A DNA stretch of 64,000 nt, taken from Acidihalobacter_A sp037381185. Its GTDB lineage: Bacteria > Pseudomonadota > Gammaproteobacteria > DSM-5130 > Acidihalobacteraceae. A program made the position numbers and the translations under genes. The DNA lies in contig NZ_JARRQY010000001.1 of NCBI RefSeq assembly GCF_037381185.1, positions 81,040-145,039 on the forward strand, given 5' to 3'. Positions 8,278-19,418 of the stretch are shown piece by piece (position 1 is the first letter of the stretch; every line of letters starts with the position of its first letter). The notes under the pieces were generated by a model. That model was not told where the DNA came from, ran no database searches, and saw nothing but the letters and a program-made list of their open reading frames with translations.

Positions 8278-9063
8278 TCAGGGATAGGAACCATGCGGGC
8301 GATGCTCGATGTGGCGGTGCAGCGGACGGTTGCCCAGTTCGTGCAGCCCGAGCGCCACGAGCAGCGCTGCGAACAGCCAATGCAGGCCGCGCTCGGGGAG
8401 ATGCAGCGCCAGCAGGCTGCCGATCACGGTGCCGGCGACGACGCCGGTCGCGAGCAGCGGCAGACTGTGCCAGTCGACGGCTTTTTCGCGCGCGTTCTCG
8501 GCAACGCCGCCGGCGATGGCCGGCAGGCGTGCGAGCAGCGAGGAACCCTGGGCCAGGGCTTGCGGCATGCCGAGGCCGAGTACGAACAGCGGCGCCAGCA
8601 CCGGCCCTCCGCTGACCCCGACGATGCCCGCCACGCTGCCGGCGATCACCCCGACCAGCGCCAGCCAGGCCAGCGGCCAGGTATCCGCGAAGCCGCCGCC
8701 GACCGTGCCCTTGAGAAGCAGCGTCAGCGCGCCGAGCAGGACGACGACGCCGAACGTGCGGCGCAGCAGCGCCTGTGGCCAGGCGCGGGAGATGCGGGCG
8801 GCTACCGGCGCGCAGATGAGGGCGGGGAGCCCGGTCCACACGAGCGTGCGCCAGTCGACGCTGCCGTGCAGGCCGTAGCTCAGGGCACCGCTCAGCGCGG
8901 TGAAGCCCGAGGTCGCCATGGCCGTGCCGCGCGCTTCGAGCTGGCTCATGTCCAGCCACTCGGTGAGCAGAGGGATCAGGATCGTTCCGCCGCCGAGGCT
9001 GGCCAGCCCGCCGCCGAGGCCGGTGACCACGCCGCTGGCGAGCAGGCGCGCGGTGCGCTTCAC
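8278..9063 (-). CDS. Sulfite exporter TauE/SafE family membrane permease
   Basis: I place the start at a GTG at 9063 (VKRTARLLASG), whose GTGA overlaps the stop of the upstream nuclease gene. This gives a 261-residue integral membrane protein with about seven to eight hydrophobic segments and two copies of the family's glycine-rich motif: GLGGGLASLGGGTILIPLL near the N-terminus and GIVGVSGGPVLAPLFV in the second half. TauE/SafE proteins export sulfite, sulfoacetate or related anions. The substrate here is unknown. It is the eighth gene of the ppk2-led operon. Confidence 0.87.
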   Translation of the reverse strand: MKRTARLLASGVVTGLGGGLASLGGGTILIPLLTEWLDMSQLEARGTAMATSGFTALSGALSYGLHGSVDWRTLVWTGLPALICAPVAARISRAWPQALLRRTFGVVVLLGALTLLLKGTVGGGFADTWPLAWLALVGVIAGSVAGIVGVSGGPVLAPLFVLGLGMPQALAQGSSLLARLPAIAGGVAENAREKAVDWHSLPLLATGVVAGTVIGSLLALHLPERGLHWLFAALLVALGLHELGNRPLHRHIEHRPHGSYP

Positions 9064-10439
9064 AGGCTGATCTCGTCGCCTTTGTCGGGCATGCTGACCT
9101 CGGTGTCGTGCAGGCGTTCGGCGAAGCTGCGCATGGCCTTTTCGTCGCCGTGCACGAGTATGGTCCGCGCCGGCTTGAGCGCGCCGTGCCAGGCCAGCAG
9201 TTCGTCGCGGTCGGCGTGCGCGGAAAAGCCGTTGATGGTATGCAGCCGCGCCCGCACGGGGATTTCGTCGCCGAACAGTTTGATGCGCTGCGCGCCGTCG
9301 ATGAGGATGCGTGCCAGCGTGCCCGGCGCGGCATAGCCGACGAAGATCACACTGGAGTCCTTGCGCCACAGGTTGTGGCGCAGGTGATGGCGTACGCGTC
9401 CGCCGGTGCACATGCCCGAGCCGGCCATGATGACCGCGCCGCCGGCGAGGCGGTTGAGCGCGATGGAGTCGGCGGTCTCGCGGGTGAAGCGCAGCCCGGG
9501 CAGGGCGAAGGGATCGCGTCCGTGTTCGAACAGTGCGCAGGCTTCGGCGTCATAGCACTCGGGGTGGCGGCGGAAGATTTCGGTGGCCGAGATGGCCATC
9601 GGCGAGTCCAGGAAGACCGGCAGGTTGCGCGCCAGGTGGCCGGTTTCCACGCCGTCGCGCAGATAGTAGAGGATCTCTTGTGCGCGCTCCAAGGCGAAGG
9701 TGGGGATGATGACGTTGCCGCCGCGCCGCAGCGTCTCCGTGATGGCTTCGTAGAGTTCTTCCACGGAGGGTGTGATCTGCTTGTGCAGACGGTCGCCGTA
9801 GGTGGTTTCCATGACTACGGCATCGGCCTGCGGCGGGATCTGCGGGTCGCGCAGGATGGGGCGCCCGCTGTTGCCGAGGTCGCCGGAGAAGATCACCGAA
9901 CGCCGCTTGCCGTCGCCCTCCTCGATGCGGATGCTGGCCGAGCCGAGGATGTGTCCGGCGTCATGGAAGGTGGCGCCGAGGTTCGGGCCCAGCTCGATGG
10001 GTTGGCCGTAGACGGCGGTGCGGCCGAACTGGTCGAGGGCGTTGAGCGCGTCCAGTGTGCCGTACAGCGCCTGGCGCGGTTCGCGGCCGCGGCGATGGGC
10101 GTAGCGCGCATCCCGCTCGGCTTCCTCTTCCTGCAGATGCGCCGAATCGAGCATGACCACGCGCGCCAGCTCGCGGGTCGCCGCGGTGGTGATGATCTCG
10201 CCGTTGAAGCCGCGCTTGACCAGCAGTGGAATGCGCCCGCAATGGTCGAGGTGGGCGTGGGTGAGCAGCAGGGTGTCGATGGAGGCGGGGTCGAAGCCGA
10301 AGTCCTCGGCGTTTTCCTCGTCCAGCTCGCGCCCGCCCTGGTACATGCCGCAGTCGATCAGGATGCGCTTGCCCTTGGCTTCCAGCAGATGGCAGGAGCC
10401 GGTGACGTCGCGGTCGGCGCCGTGGAAGGATATGTTCAT
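9060..10439 (-). CDS. Beta-CASP metallo-beta-lactamase-fold RNA nuclease
   Basis: This 459-residue protein has the metallo-beta-lactamase metal motif THAHLDHCGRIPLL (around residue 58), the middle beta-CASP domain and the late motifs NGFSAHADRDEL and LVHGDEKAM. Together these mark an RNA-processing exonuclease of the Ysh1/CPSF-like group (COG1236). It probably cleaves RNA in the cytoplasm. It is embedded in the ppk2-ppsA operon, 12 bp after the LOG gene and overlapping the TauE-type gene by four bases. Why an RNA nuclease is tied to an energy-metabolism operon is not clear. Confidence 0.9.
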   Translation of the reverse strand: MNISFHGADRDVTGSCHLLEAKGKRILIDCGMYQGGRELDEENAEDFGFDPASIDTLLLTHAHLDHCGRIPLLVKRGFNGEIITTAATRELARVVMLDSAHLQEEEAERDARYAHRRGREPRQALYGTLDALNALDQFGRTAVYGQPIELGPNLGATFHDAGHILGSASIRIEEGDGKRRSVIFSGDLGNSGRPILRDPQIPPQADAVVMETTYGDRLHKQITPSVEELYEAITETLRRGGNVIIPTFALERAQEILYYLRDGVETGHLARNLPVFLDSPMAISATEIFRRHPECYDAEACALFEHGRDPFALPGLRFTRETADSIALNRLAGGAVIMAGSGMCTGGRVRHHLRHNLWRKDSSVIFVGYAAPGTLARILIDGAQRIKLFGDEIPVRARLHTINGFSAHADRDELLAWHGALKPARTILVHGDEKAMRSFAERLHDTEVSMPDKGDEISL

Positions 10440-10451
10440 GGTCGTGGTTCC

Positions 10452-11414
10452 TCAGTCCTCGGGCAGCTCGCCGTCGAACAGCGAGCTGCCGTTGAGTTCA
10501 TGCCAGGCGCGGATGCCGTCCCAGGCTTGCTGGGCGCTTTCCGCATACCAGAACAGCTCGCGGTCCTCCTCGGCGATGCTGCCGGAGTCGACCAGGAAGT
10601 CAACGTTGAAGACGTTCCTCCAGTACGCCTCTCCGACGAGCACGATGGGGATGGGCGCGGTCTTGCGGGTTTGGATCAGGGTGAGCGCGCCGAACAATTC
10701 GTCCAGCGTGCCGTAGCCGCCGGGCAGGGCGACGATGGCCGCGGCGCGTTTCATGAAGTGCAGCTTGCGCAGTGCGAAGTAGTGAAACTGGAAGCACAGC
10801 CCCGGCGTGAGATAGGGGTTGGGGTACTGCTCGCGCGGCAGCGTGATGTTCAGCCCCACGGTGTCGGCCCCGGCTTCGAAGGCGCCGCGGTTGGCCGCCT
10901 CCATGCCGCCCGGGCCGCCGCCGGTCATGACCGCCAGGCGCGAGTCGCCGCGCCGGCGTGCGGCCTCGCCCACCAGCCGCCCCAGTTCGCGCCCGACCTC
11001 GTAGTAGCGCGCCAGCTCCATGCGCCGCTCGGCCAGGCGTACGGCCTTCTCGCGCACTGCGTCGCCGGGATGCGCGGCGGCCTCGCGGTGCGCTGCGGCA
11101 AGCTCGTTGCGTGCCGTCTCGGGTTCGCGCAGGCGCGTGCTGCCGAAGATCACGATGCAGTGGCGGATGTCGCGCGACGCCAGACCCTGTTCGGTCTTGA
11201 GGTAGTCGAGCTGCAGGCGCATGCCGCGTGTGGCGTCGGTGTGCAGGAAGTCGACGTCGCGGTCGGCCTCTGCGTAGGAGGGGTGCCGCATGATCGCGCT
11301 CAGGTGTGCTTCCGCCTCGGCCTCCTCCCCGGTCGCCTTGGGCTGCTCCCAGGGCAGCGGTTCGCGGCGCTCGGTGGGATGCGCCGGAGCCGGTATGGCG
11401 GGCCGGCGGCTCAT
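10452..11414 (-). CDS. LOG family protein (TIGR00730-like nucleotide-binding protein)
   Basis: The 320-residue protein carries the two signatures of the LOG/lysine-decarboxylase-like Rossmann family: TGGGPGGMEAANRGA (around residue 168) and LPGGYGTLDELF (about 230). Family members hydrolyse nucleoside monophosphates (cytokinin-activating LOG, bacterial PpnN). The N-terminal 90 residues are an extension with no recognised domain. The ATG overlaps the stop of ppsA (ATGA), so translation is probably coupled. Linked to PEP synthase and a beta-CASP nuclease, it could recycle nucleotides under starvation; this is inference. Confidence 0.87.
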   Translation of the reverse strand: MSRRPAIPAPAHPTERREPLPWEQPKATGEEAEAEAHLSAIMRHPSYAEADRDVDFLHTDATRGMRLQLDYLKTEQGLASRDIRHCIVIFGSTRLREPETARNELAAAHREAAAHPGDAVREKAVRLAERRMELARYYEVGRELGRLVGEAARRRGDSRLAVMTGGGPGGMEAANRGAFEAGADTVGLNITLPREQYPNPYLTPGLCFQFHYFALRKLHFMKRAAAIVALPGGYGTLDELFGALTLIQTRKTAPIPIVLVGEAYWRNVFNVDFLVDSGSIAEEDRELFWYAESAQQAWDGIRAWHELNGSSLFDGELPED

Positions 11415-13825
11415 GCGCCGGCCTTTGCCCGGGGGGCACGCTGCAGCCTGGCTTCCAGTTCGAGCACCCGGCGCGTGGTGGCGATGATGGTGTCGGGAAT
11501 GAGACTCATGGAATCGATGCCCAGTTCCACCAGGTATTCGGCCATCTCAGGATAATCCGACGGCGCCTGGCCACACAGCCCCGAATGAATACCGTTGCGC
11601 CGGCAGCCCTCGACGGCCAGACGGATCATTTCCTTCACGCCCTCGTCGCGCTCGTCATAGTCGAAGGCGACGATCTCGCTGTCGCGGTCCACGCCCAGGG
11701 TGAGTTGGGTGAGATCGTTGGAGCCGATGGAGAAACCGTCGAAACGCTTGGCGAACTGGTCGATGAGGATGACGTTGTTGGGAATCTCGCACATGGCGTA
11801 GACCTTGAGGCCGTTTTCGCCGCGTTTGAGACCGAACTCGGCCATCTTCGCCAGTACCTCGTCGGCCTCGTTGACGCGGCGCACGAAGGGCAGCATGAGG
11901 ATCACGTTGGTCAGCCCCATGTCCTCGCGCACCCGCTTCATGGCCTGACACTCAAGACGGAAGCCTTCGGTATAGGCCGGGTGGGCATAGCGCGAGGCGC
12001 CGCGGAAACCGATCATCGGGTTGAACTCGGTCGGCTCGAAGTCGGCGCCGCCGACCAGGCTGGCGTACTCGTTCGACTTGAAATCGGACATGCGCACCAC
12101 CACCGGCTTGGGCCAGAAGGCGGCGGCGATGGTGCCGATGCCCTCGGACAGCCGCTGGACGAAGAATGCCGCGCCGTCGGGGTAGCCGCGAAGGAGGCGC
12201 TCGACGGTCTTGCTTGCCTCGGGGTCGCTGACCTTCTCGGGATGCAGCAGGGCCAGCGGATGCGCCTTGATGTATTCGTTGATGATGAATTCCATGCGGG
12301 CCAGGCCGACGCCGTCGTTGGGCAGGAACGAGGTCTTGAAGGCCAGCTCCGGATTGCCGAGGTTGAGCATGACCTCGGTGGCCGGTCGTTCGATGTCTTC
12401 GACCTCGGTGCGCTCGACGTGGAACGGTACTTCGCCTTCGTAGATGCGCCCGGTGTCGCCCTCGGCGCAGGAGACGGTCACCATGTCACCGTTGGGCACG
12501 GCGGTGGTCGCCTCGCCGGCGCCGACTACGGCAGGGATGCCGAGTTCGCGCGCGATGATGGCGGCGTGGCAGGTGCGTCCGCCTCGGTTGGTGACGATGG
12601 CCGCGGCCATCTTCATCACCGGCTCCCAGTCGGGGGTGGTGGTGTCGGCGATGAGCACTTCGCCGGCCTTGAAGTCGGACAGGTGCGCCACGTCGGCGAT
12701 CACGTGCGCCCGGCCCGAGGCGATGCGCTCCCCGACCGAACGGCCGGTGATCAACACCCCGCCGCGGCCGTCGAGCACGTGACTCTCCAGCGTGGTGGCC
12801 TTGCGCTGCGAGGCGACGGTCTCGGGGCGTGCCTGGACGATGTAGAGCAGACCGTCGAGGCCGTCCTTGGCCCATTCCATGTCCATCGGGCGGCCGTAGT
12901 GGGTCTCGATCTTGAGCGCGTAGTCGGCCAGTTCGAGCACGTCGGCATCCTCGACGCAGTAGTGTTCGCGGTCATGTTTTGGCGTGGGGACGTTGCGCGT
13001 GGTCTGGCGCGTCTCGCCCTCGACGTAGACCATCTTCACCGCCTTGTCGCCGCGGTTGCGGCGTAGCACGGTGCGGTGGCCGGCGAAGAAGGTCGGCTTG
13101 TGCACGTAGAATTCGTCGGGGTCGACCGCGCCTTGGACCACGTTTTCGCCCAGGCCGTAGGCGCCGGTGATGAACACCACGTCGCGAAAGCCCGATTCGG
13201 TGTCCAGCGAGAACATCACGCCGGATGCGGCCAGATCCGAGCGCACCATCTTCATCACGCCGATGGACAGGGAGACCTTGAAGTGGTCGAAACCCTGGTC
13301 GATGCGGTAGTGGATGGCGCGGTCGGTGAACAGGCTGGCGAAATCGCGACGACAGGCGTCGAGCAGGCTTTCGTCGCCGCGGATGTTGAGATAGCTGTCC
13401 TGCTGGCCGGCGAAGCTGGCGGTGGGAAGATCCTCGGCGGTGGCCGAGCTCCGTACCGCGAGGCTCACGTCTTCGCCGTATTCGTCCTGCAACTGGCGGT
13501 AGGCGCGGATGATTTCGGCGGCCAGGTCGTCGGGCAGGCCGGCGCCGTAGACGATTTCGCGCGCTCGCTTGCCGCGTCGGGCGAGATCGGTGACGTCGTC
13601 GGGGTCGAGTGCGTCCAGAGCCTCGTGCAGCGTATCCCAGGCACCGGCCGCGTCGAGCATGTAGTCGTAGGCCCTGGCGGTGATGGCGAAGCCGTTGGGA
13701 ATGCGCACACCCTCGGCCGATAGCTTGCGGTACATTTCGCCCAGCGAGGCGTTCTTGCCACCGACCAGCGGTACATCGTCGATGCCGAGTTCGTCGAAGA
13801 ACCGAATGTATTTGTAGTCACTCAT
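11411..13825 (-). CDS. ppsA: Phosphoenolpyruvate synthase
   Basis: The 804-residue protein contains the N-terminal ATP-grasp domain (VGGKNASLGEM near the start), the swivelling phosphohistidine domain with GGRTCHAAIIARELG, and the C-terminal PEP/pyruvate barrel ending in SGLCGQAPSDYPEMA. It makes PEP from pyruvate and ATP, releasing AMP and phosphate. I use the ATG at 13825 (MSDYKYIRFF) because GGGAG precedes it; the open frame extends about 34 codons upstream into the preceding gene without homology. It overlaps both neighbours by a few bases inside the ppk2-led operon. PpsA beside pyruvate kinase and PPK2 suggests control of the PEP/pyruvate node. Confidence 0.95.
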   Translation of the reverse strand: MSDYKYIRFFDELGIDDVPLVGGKNASLGEMYRKLSAEGVRIPNGFAITARAYDYMLDAAGAWDTLHEALDALDPDDVTDLARRGKRAREIVYGAGLPDDLAAEIIRAYRQLQDEYGEDVSLAVRSSATAEDLPTASFAGQQDSYLNIRGDESLLDACRRDFASLFTDRAIHYRIDQGFDHFKVSLSIGVMKMVRSDLAASGVMFSLDTESGFRDVVFITGAYGLGENVVQGAVDPDEFYVHKPTFFAGHRTVLRRNRGDKAVKMVYVEGETRQTTRNVPTPKHDREHYCVEDADVLELADYALKIETHYGRPMDMEWAKDGLDGLLYIVQARPETVASQRKATTLESHVLDGRGGVLITGRSVGERIASGRAHVIADVAHLSDFKAGEVLIADTTTPDWEPVMKMAAAIVTNRGGRTCHAAIIARELGIPAVVGAGEATTAVPNGDMVTVSCAEGDTGRIYEGEVPFHVERTEVEDIERPATEVMLNLGNPELAFKTSFLPNDGVGLARMEFIINEYIKAHPLALLHPEKVSDPEASKTVERLLRGYPDGAAFFVQRLSEGIGTIAAAFWPKPVVVRMSDFKSNEYASLVGGADFEPTEFNPMIGFRGASRYAHPAYTEGFRLECQAMKRVREDMGLTNVILMLPFVRRVNEADEVLAKMAEFGLKRGENGLKVYAMCEIPNNVILIDQFAKRFDGFSIGSNDLTQLTLGVDRDSEIVAFDYDERDEGVKEMIRLAVEGCRRNGIHSGLCGQAPSDYPEMAEYLVELGIDSMSLIPDTIIATTRRVLELEARLQRAPRAKAGA

Positions 13826-14729
13826 GGTCGTTCTCCCGTAGTAACTTGCCAAGCAGGTTTGCGGCGGCCAGTGCGAGCCAGGTGTCCTGTAGCGTGGCAA
13901 GAGCCCGATGACGTGCGCCGAAGCCACCGGATGGATGTTGTAGCAAGCGTATTTGCGTGGCTATGACATTGAGGTGGCGCGGTTGCAACCCTAAGCTTAC
14001 CGATACTTCCAGACCGCCGTGCAGCGTGCCCGCTGAAGTCAGGCCGGCGCTTGGCGTCAGACGCAGGCCGAGCCTCGGGTCTTCGCAGCGCCGCCACCAT
14101 GCGGTCAGGGCATGGCGGTCGATTTGCAGCCCGGTCGCCTGTGCCAGACGCAGCGCGATGGCGGTTGTTTCGAGATCGGCTCCGGGAACGCTCCAGGCGC
14201 CGTCCGTGCAGCGCGATGCCATGAGCAGGTGCGCCAGTGGTCCGCGCCCAAGGGGCAGTAGATGGGGGACGTGGCGGCGCACCAGTTGCGTCAGCTGCAG
14301 CAGGCTCAGCAGTGTGCCGCGCCAGTCGCGATGTTCGTTCGCCATGCCCAACCGTTGCGTCCACAAGGTCCGTAGCCAGAGTTGAGGATCGTGTCGCGGT
14401 CCCCGTTCGAGCAGCGCGAGCGCTGCATCGGCGGCCCAGCCGATGATCAGCGTGGGCCAGCCGCCGTCGGGTTCCTGCAGGTCCGATAGCCAGGCTGCGG
14501 TGCGGTCTGCCTGAGGCGGTTCTACGCCGAGCAGGCGCAGCGAGGACAGGGCGAAGAAAGTGTCCGGCGCATTGGGTTCTTCCACGCCCCATTCGGGCGT
14601 GCGGTAGAAGGAGTAGCCACCCTGCGGGCAGCGGCGGCCGAGAACGTAGCGGATGGCGGCTTCGCGCGCGATGTCGGGTTGGAATCCCGTCGCTTCGGGA
14701 TTCGCGCGTATTGCGTGGACCGGCATCAT
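13818..14729 (-). CDS. Alpha/alpha-toroid (prenyltransferase/squalene-cyclase-like repeat) protein of unknown function
   Basis: The 303-residue product has at least four glycine-aromatic repeat motifs, CPQGGYSF, EPDGGWPT, CTDGAWSV and HPSGGFGA. These mark the alpha/alpha-barrel repeats shared by protein prenyltransferase beta subunits and terpene cyclases. No DxDD or DxDTA cyclase motif and no clear zinc triad is visible, so catalysis is doubtful. The first ATG at 14729 overlaps the stop of the phosphohexomutase-like gene (ATGA), and its 3' end overlaps ppsA by 8 bp, so it is translationally coupled on both sides. It may bind a polymer or protein partner; no function is assigned. Confidence 0.75.
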   Translation of the reverse strand: MMPVHAIRANPEATGFQPDIAREAAIRYVLGRRCPQGGYSFYRTPEWGVEEPNAPDTFFALSSLRLLGVEPPQADRTAAWLSDLQEPDGGWPTLIIGWAADAALALLERGPRHDPQLWLRTLWTQRLGMANEHRDWRGTLLSLLQLTQLVRRHVPHLLPLGRGPLAHLLMASRCTDGAWSVPGADLETTAIALRLAQATGLQIDRHALTAWWRRCEDPRLGLRLTPSAGLTSAGTLHGGLEVSVSLGLQPRHLNVIATQIRLLQHPSGGFGARHRALATLQDTWLALAAANLLGKLLRENDHE

Positions 14730-15877
14730 GCGTCTTTCGCCGGTTGTTGCGGAACGTGTTCGGGCTCGACTGCGCCGGCCTGGACCGACAGTGGCGCGTC
14801 GCTCCGGGTGAGGTGGTTGATGAGCACGATCAGGGCGAGCAGGGCATTGGCGGTGCCGGGAAAGTCGCCGAAGGCGTAGTGTCCGACGGCGTTGAAGTAG
14901 AAGGCCGCGTTGTTTCCGTGCAGCGGAGCATGAGCGGCGGCGGCACTGCCCGGCTGCGGCCGGAGGTCGAGGCCGGCCCGCTGCAGCGTGCGGATCACGC
15001 CGTGGCGTACGGCGGGGTCGTACAGCACGCGCAGCGGGCCGCCGTGCTGTTCGTGCAGCGCCAGAGCCAATACGCCGCCCAGGGTGTCGGGAGCGACTGC
15101 GTGCCCGCGTTCGTCGGCGACGGCCAGACGGTCGCCGTCGGCGTCCAGCGCCGCGCCCAGGTGGCAGCCGTTGGCCATGATGCAGTTGGCGACGTTGGTG
15201 CGTGCCTGCGGTGCGAACGGATCGGGGCCGCGCGTCGGGAACGCCGCGTCGGGGGTGAAGCCGACGCGCCACAGGCGCAGTTGGCGGTAGTGGGCCATGA
15301 CGGCTTCGAACTCCGCGCCGGCCAGGCCGTTGCCGACGTCCAGGCAGAGCTTGATGAAATTGGCCGGCTCCAGGCGCCTGCGCAGGAAGGCGGCATAGGC
15401 CTGCAGCGGGTGATCCTGGTGCAGGACCGGATTGCAGGCCTGGGCGAACAGTTCGTTGAGGTCGTCTATCGACAGTGCGCTCAGTACTTCGGCGGCGGCC
15501 ACCGGAACGGCATCCTGCCTGTAGAGGCGCAGACCGTTGTGTTGCGGCGGTGCGCAGCCGCCGGTGATCATGAGGCCGCCGCGCAGGCCGGTGCTGGCGA
15601 CGTACCATTCGAGTTGCGGAGTGGTGCAGGCGCCGATATGGGTGACGTGGTGTCCACCGGAGCGCAGTCCGAGGCTGGCGGCCTCGGCCAGCGAGGGCGA
15701 ACTGGCGCGCACGTCGTAGCCGATGGCGAAGGTGCCGTCACCGTCGGGCGAGACGACATCGCCGAACGCGCGCGCGAACGGTATGACCATGCCGCAGCGC
15801 AATGAGTGGCCGGCTTCGCCGAGAATGCCGTAGCCCTCGATCAGGTTGCTCAGCTCGCGTGCTGCGCTGCGGCTCAT
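14726..15877 (-). CDS. Degenerate phosphohexomutase-family protein (probable pseudoenzyme)
   Basis: The 383-residue protein aligns by eye with the alpha-D-phosphohexomutase superfamily (phosphomannomutase/phosphoglucomutase). The Mg-binding loop DADGDR (residues 245-250) is intact. The catalytic phosphoserine motif TASHNP is replaced by TGGCAP (105-110), so the serine is glycine. The sugar-recognition GEMSGH loop reads GNNAAF (321-326), and the C-terminal phosphate-binding domain 4 is absent, which explains the short length. It lies 12 bp after the proton ATPase gene and overlaps the toroid gene by four bases. The frame is intact and under coupled expression, so it is more likely a repurposed binding protein than a decaying gene. 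Confidence 0.8.
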   Translation of the reverse strand: MSRSAARELSNLIEGYGILGEAGHSLRCGMVIPFARAFGDVVSPDGDGTFAIGYDVRASSPSLAEAASLGLRSGGHHVTHIGACTTPQLEWYVASTGLRGGLMITGGCAPPQHNGLRLYRQDAVPVAAAEVLSALSIDDLNELFAQACNPVLHQDHPLQAYAAFLRRRLEPANFIKLCLDVGNGLAGAEFEAVMAHYRQLRLWRVGFTPDAAFPTRGPDPFAPQARTNVANCIMANGCHLGAALDADGDRLAVADERGHAVAPDTLGGVLALALHEQHGGPLRVLYDPAVRHGVIRTLQRAGLDLRPQPGSAAAAHAPLHGNNAAFYFNAVGHYAFGDFPGTANALLALIVLINHLTRSDAPLSVQAGAVEPEHVPQQPAKDA

Positions 15878-15889
15878 GTACTCGGCCCC

Positions 15890-18382
<2,493 letters not shown>

Positions 18383-18394
18383 GGCTCAACTCCT

Positions 18395-19192
18395 TTACGG
18401 TGCGATCGTACCGTTGTCGAGGCAGGCGTCGGCGTAGTGGAAAATGACGTCCGGATTGGGACGGATCAGGCTGTGGTTCTTGTCAGCATAGTCCAGCCGG
18501 GTGAGCAGGTCCTTGATGACGCTGAGCCGGGCCAGCTTTTTGTCGTCGGCGCGCACCACTGTCCACGGCGCCGGTGCGCTGTGCGTGCGTGCGAACATCT
18601 CGTTGCGGGCGAGGCTGTAGTCGTCCCAGTGTTTCTGCGCGACGGCGTCGATCGGGCTCATCTTCCACTGCTTGAGCGGATCGGTGCGGCGTGCGATGAG
18701 GCGTTTCTTCTGCTCGTTCTTGCTGATGTCGAGGTAGTACTTGAGCAGGTGGATGCCGGAGCGGATAAGCATCTGTTCGAAGGCCGGCACGGTTTCCATG
18801 AACTCTTCGTGTTCGATCTCGCTGCAGAATCCCATTACGCGCTCGACGCCGGCGCGGTTGTACCAGCTGCGGTTGAACAGGACCATTTCCTCGGCCGCAG
18901 GCAGGTGCGGCACGTAGCGCTGGAAGTACCAGCTGGTGCGGTCGCGTTCGGACGGTTTGCCCAGTGCCACCACGCGCGTCTCGCGCGGTGAGAGGTGCTG
19001 GATGATGCGCTTGATGGTGCCGTCCTTGCCGCCGCTGTCGCGCCCTTCGAAGATGACCAGGATGCGGTCGCCATGGGCGATGAAGTGTTTCTGCAGCTTG
19101 ACCAGTTCGATCTGCAGGTCATGCAGTTCGCGCTTGTAGGCCTTCTTCGACGGAGCATCGGGATAGGGAATGCTGGAACGATGTTTCGCCAT
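18395..19192 (-). CDS. ppk2: Polyphosphate kinase 2
   Basis: At 265 residues from the ATG at 19192 (MAKHRSSIPYPDAP), this is a one-domain PPK2. The Walker A motif FEGRDSGGKDGTIKRI lies near residue 54, the lid and catalytic region includes ALGKPSERDRTSWYFQRYV, and a second signature reads LFNRSWYNRAGVERVMGF. PPK2 enzymes phosphorylate nucleoside diphosphates or monophosphates with polyphosphate, or run in reverse. An upstream in-frame extension to 19300 has no homology. It is the first gene of the nine-gene minus-strand operon. An FNR/ANR-like box lies about 95 bp upstream of the start. Confidence 0.93.
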   Translation of the reverse strand: MAKHRSSIPYPDAPSKKAYKRELHDLQIELVKLQKHFIAHGDRILVIFEGRDSGGKDGTIKRIIQHLSPRETRVVALGKPSERDRTSWYFQRYVPHLPAAEEMVLFNRSWYNRAGVERVMGFCSEIEHEEFMETVPAFEQMLIRSGIHLLKYYLDISKNEQKKRLIARRTDPLKQWKMSPIDAVAQKHWDDYSLARNEMFARTHSAPAPWTVVRADDKKLARLSVIKDLLTRLDYADKNHSLIRPNPDVIFHYADACLDNGTIAP

Positions 19193-19286
19193 GGCGCGTA
19201 CTCGGGTTGCGAAGCAGCGCGCGGATGCGCGCGGTGTGAGTTTAGATTGCGGGGGCCCGGATGGGTTCAGGGCATTTGCCGCGGAC

Positions 19287-19300
19287 TTGACGCAGATCAA
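19287..19300. promoter_or_regulatory. FNR/ANR/DNR-type box upstream of the ppk2 operon
   Basis: Read on the minus strand the site is TTGAT-CTGC-GTCAA, one mismatch from the FNR/ANR/DNR consensus TTGAT-N4-ATCAA. It is in the 226-bp gap between the Crp/Fnr regulator stop (19419) and the ppk2 start (19192), so it is correctly placed to control the ppk2-led operon. Oxygen or nitric-oxide control is inferred from the known consensus; no binding has been shown. Confidence 0.55.
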
Positions 19301-19418
19301 TCAAGTCGGCCGGACGCCGCAGGCAATGCGCGCAGAGCATGCCTGGCGCGGGCCGGGACGGCAGTAACCAGGGTTACATCAAATTCGGTTGCCGGGCGAG
19401 CTGCCGCCGGAGGTGGCT

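Noticed and set aside
9108..11555. An 815-codon plus-strand frame opposite the nuclease, LOG and ppsA genes
   Set aside because: Antisense shadow across three recognised genes, with no conserved motif.
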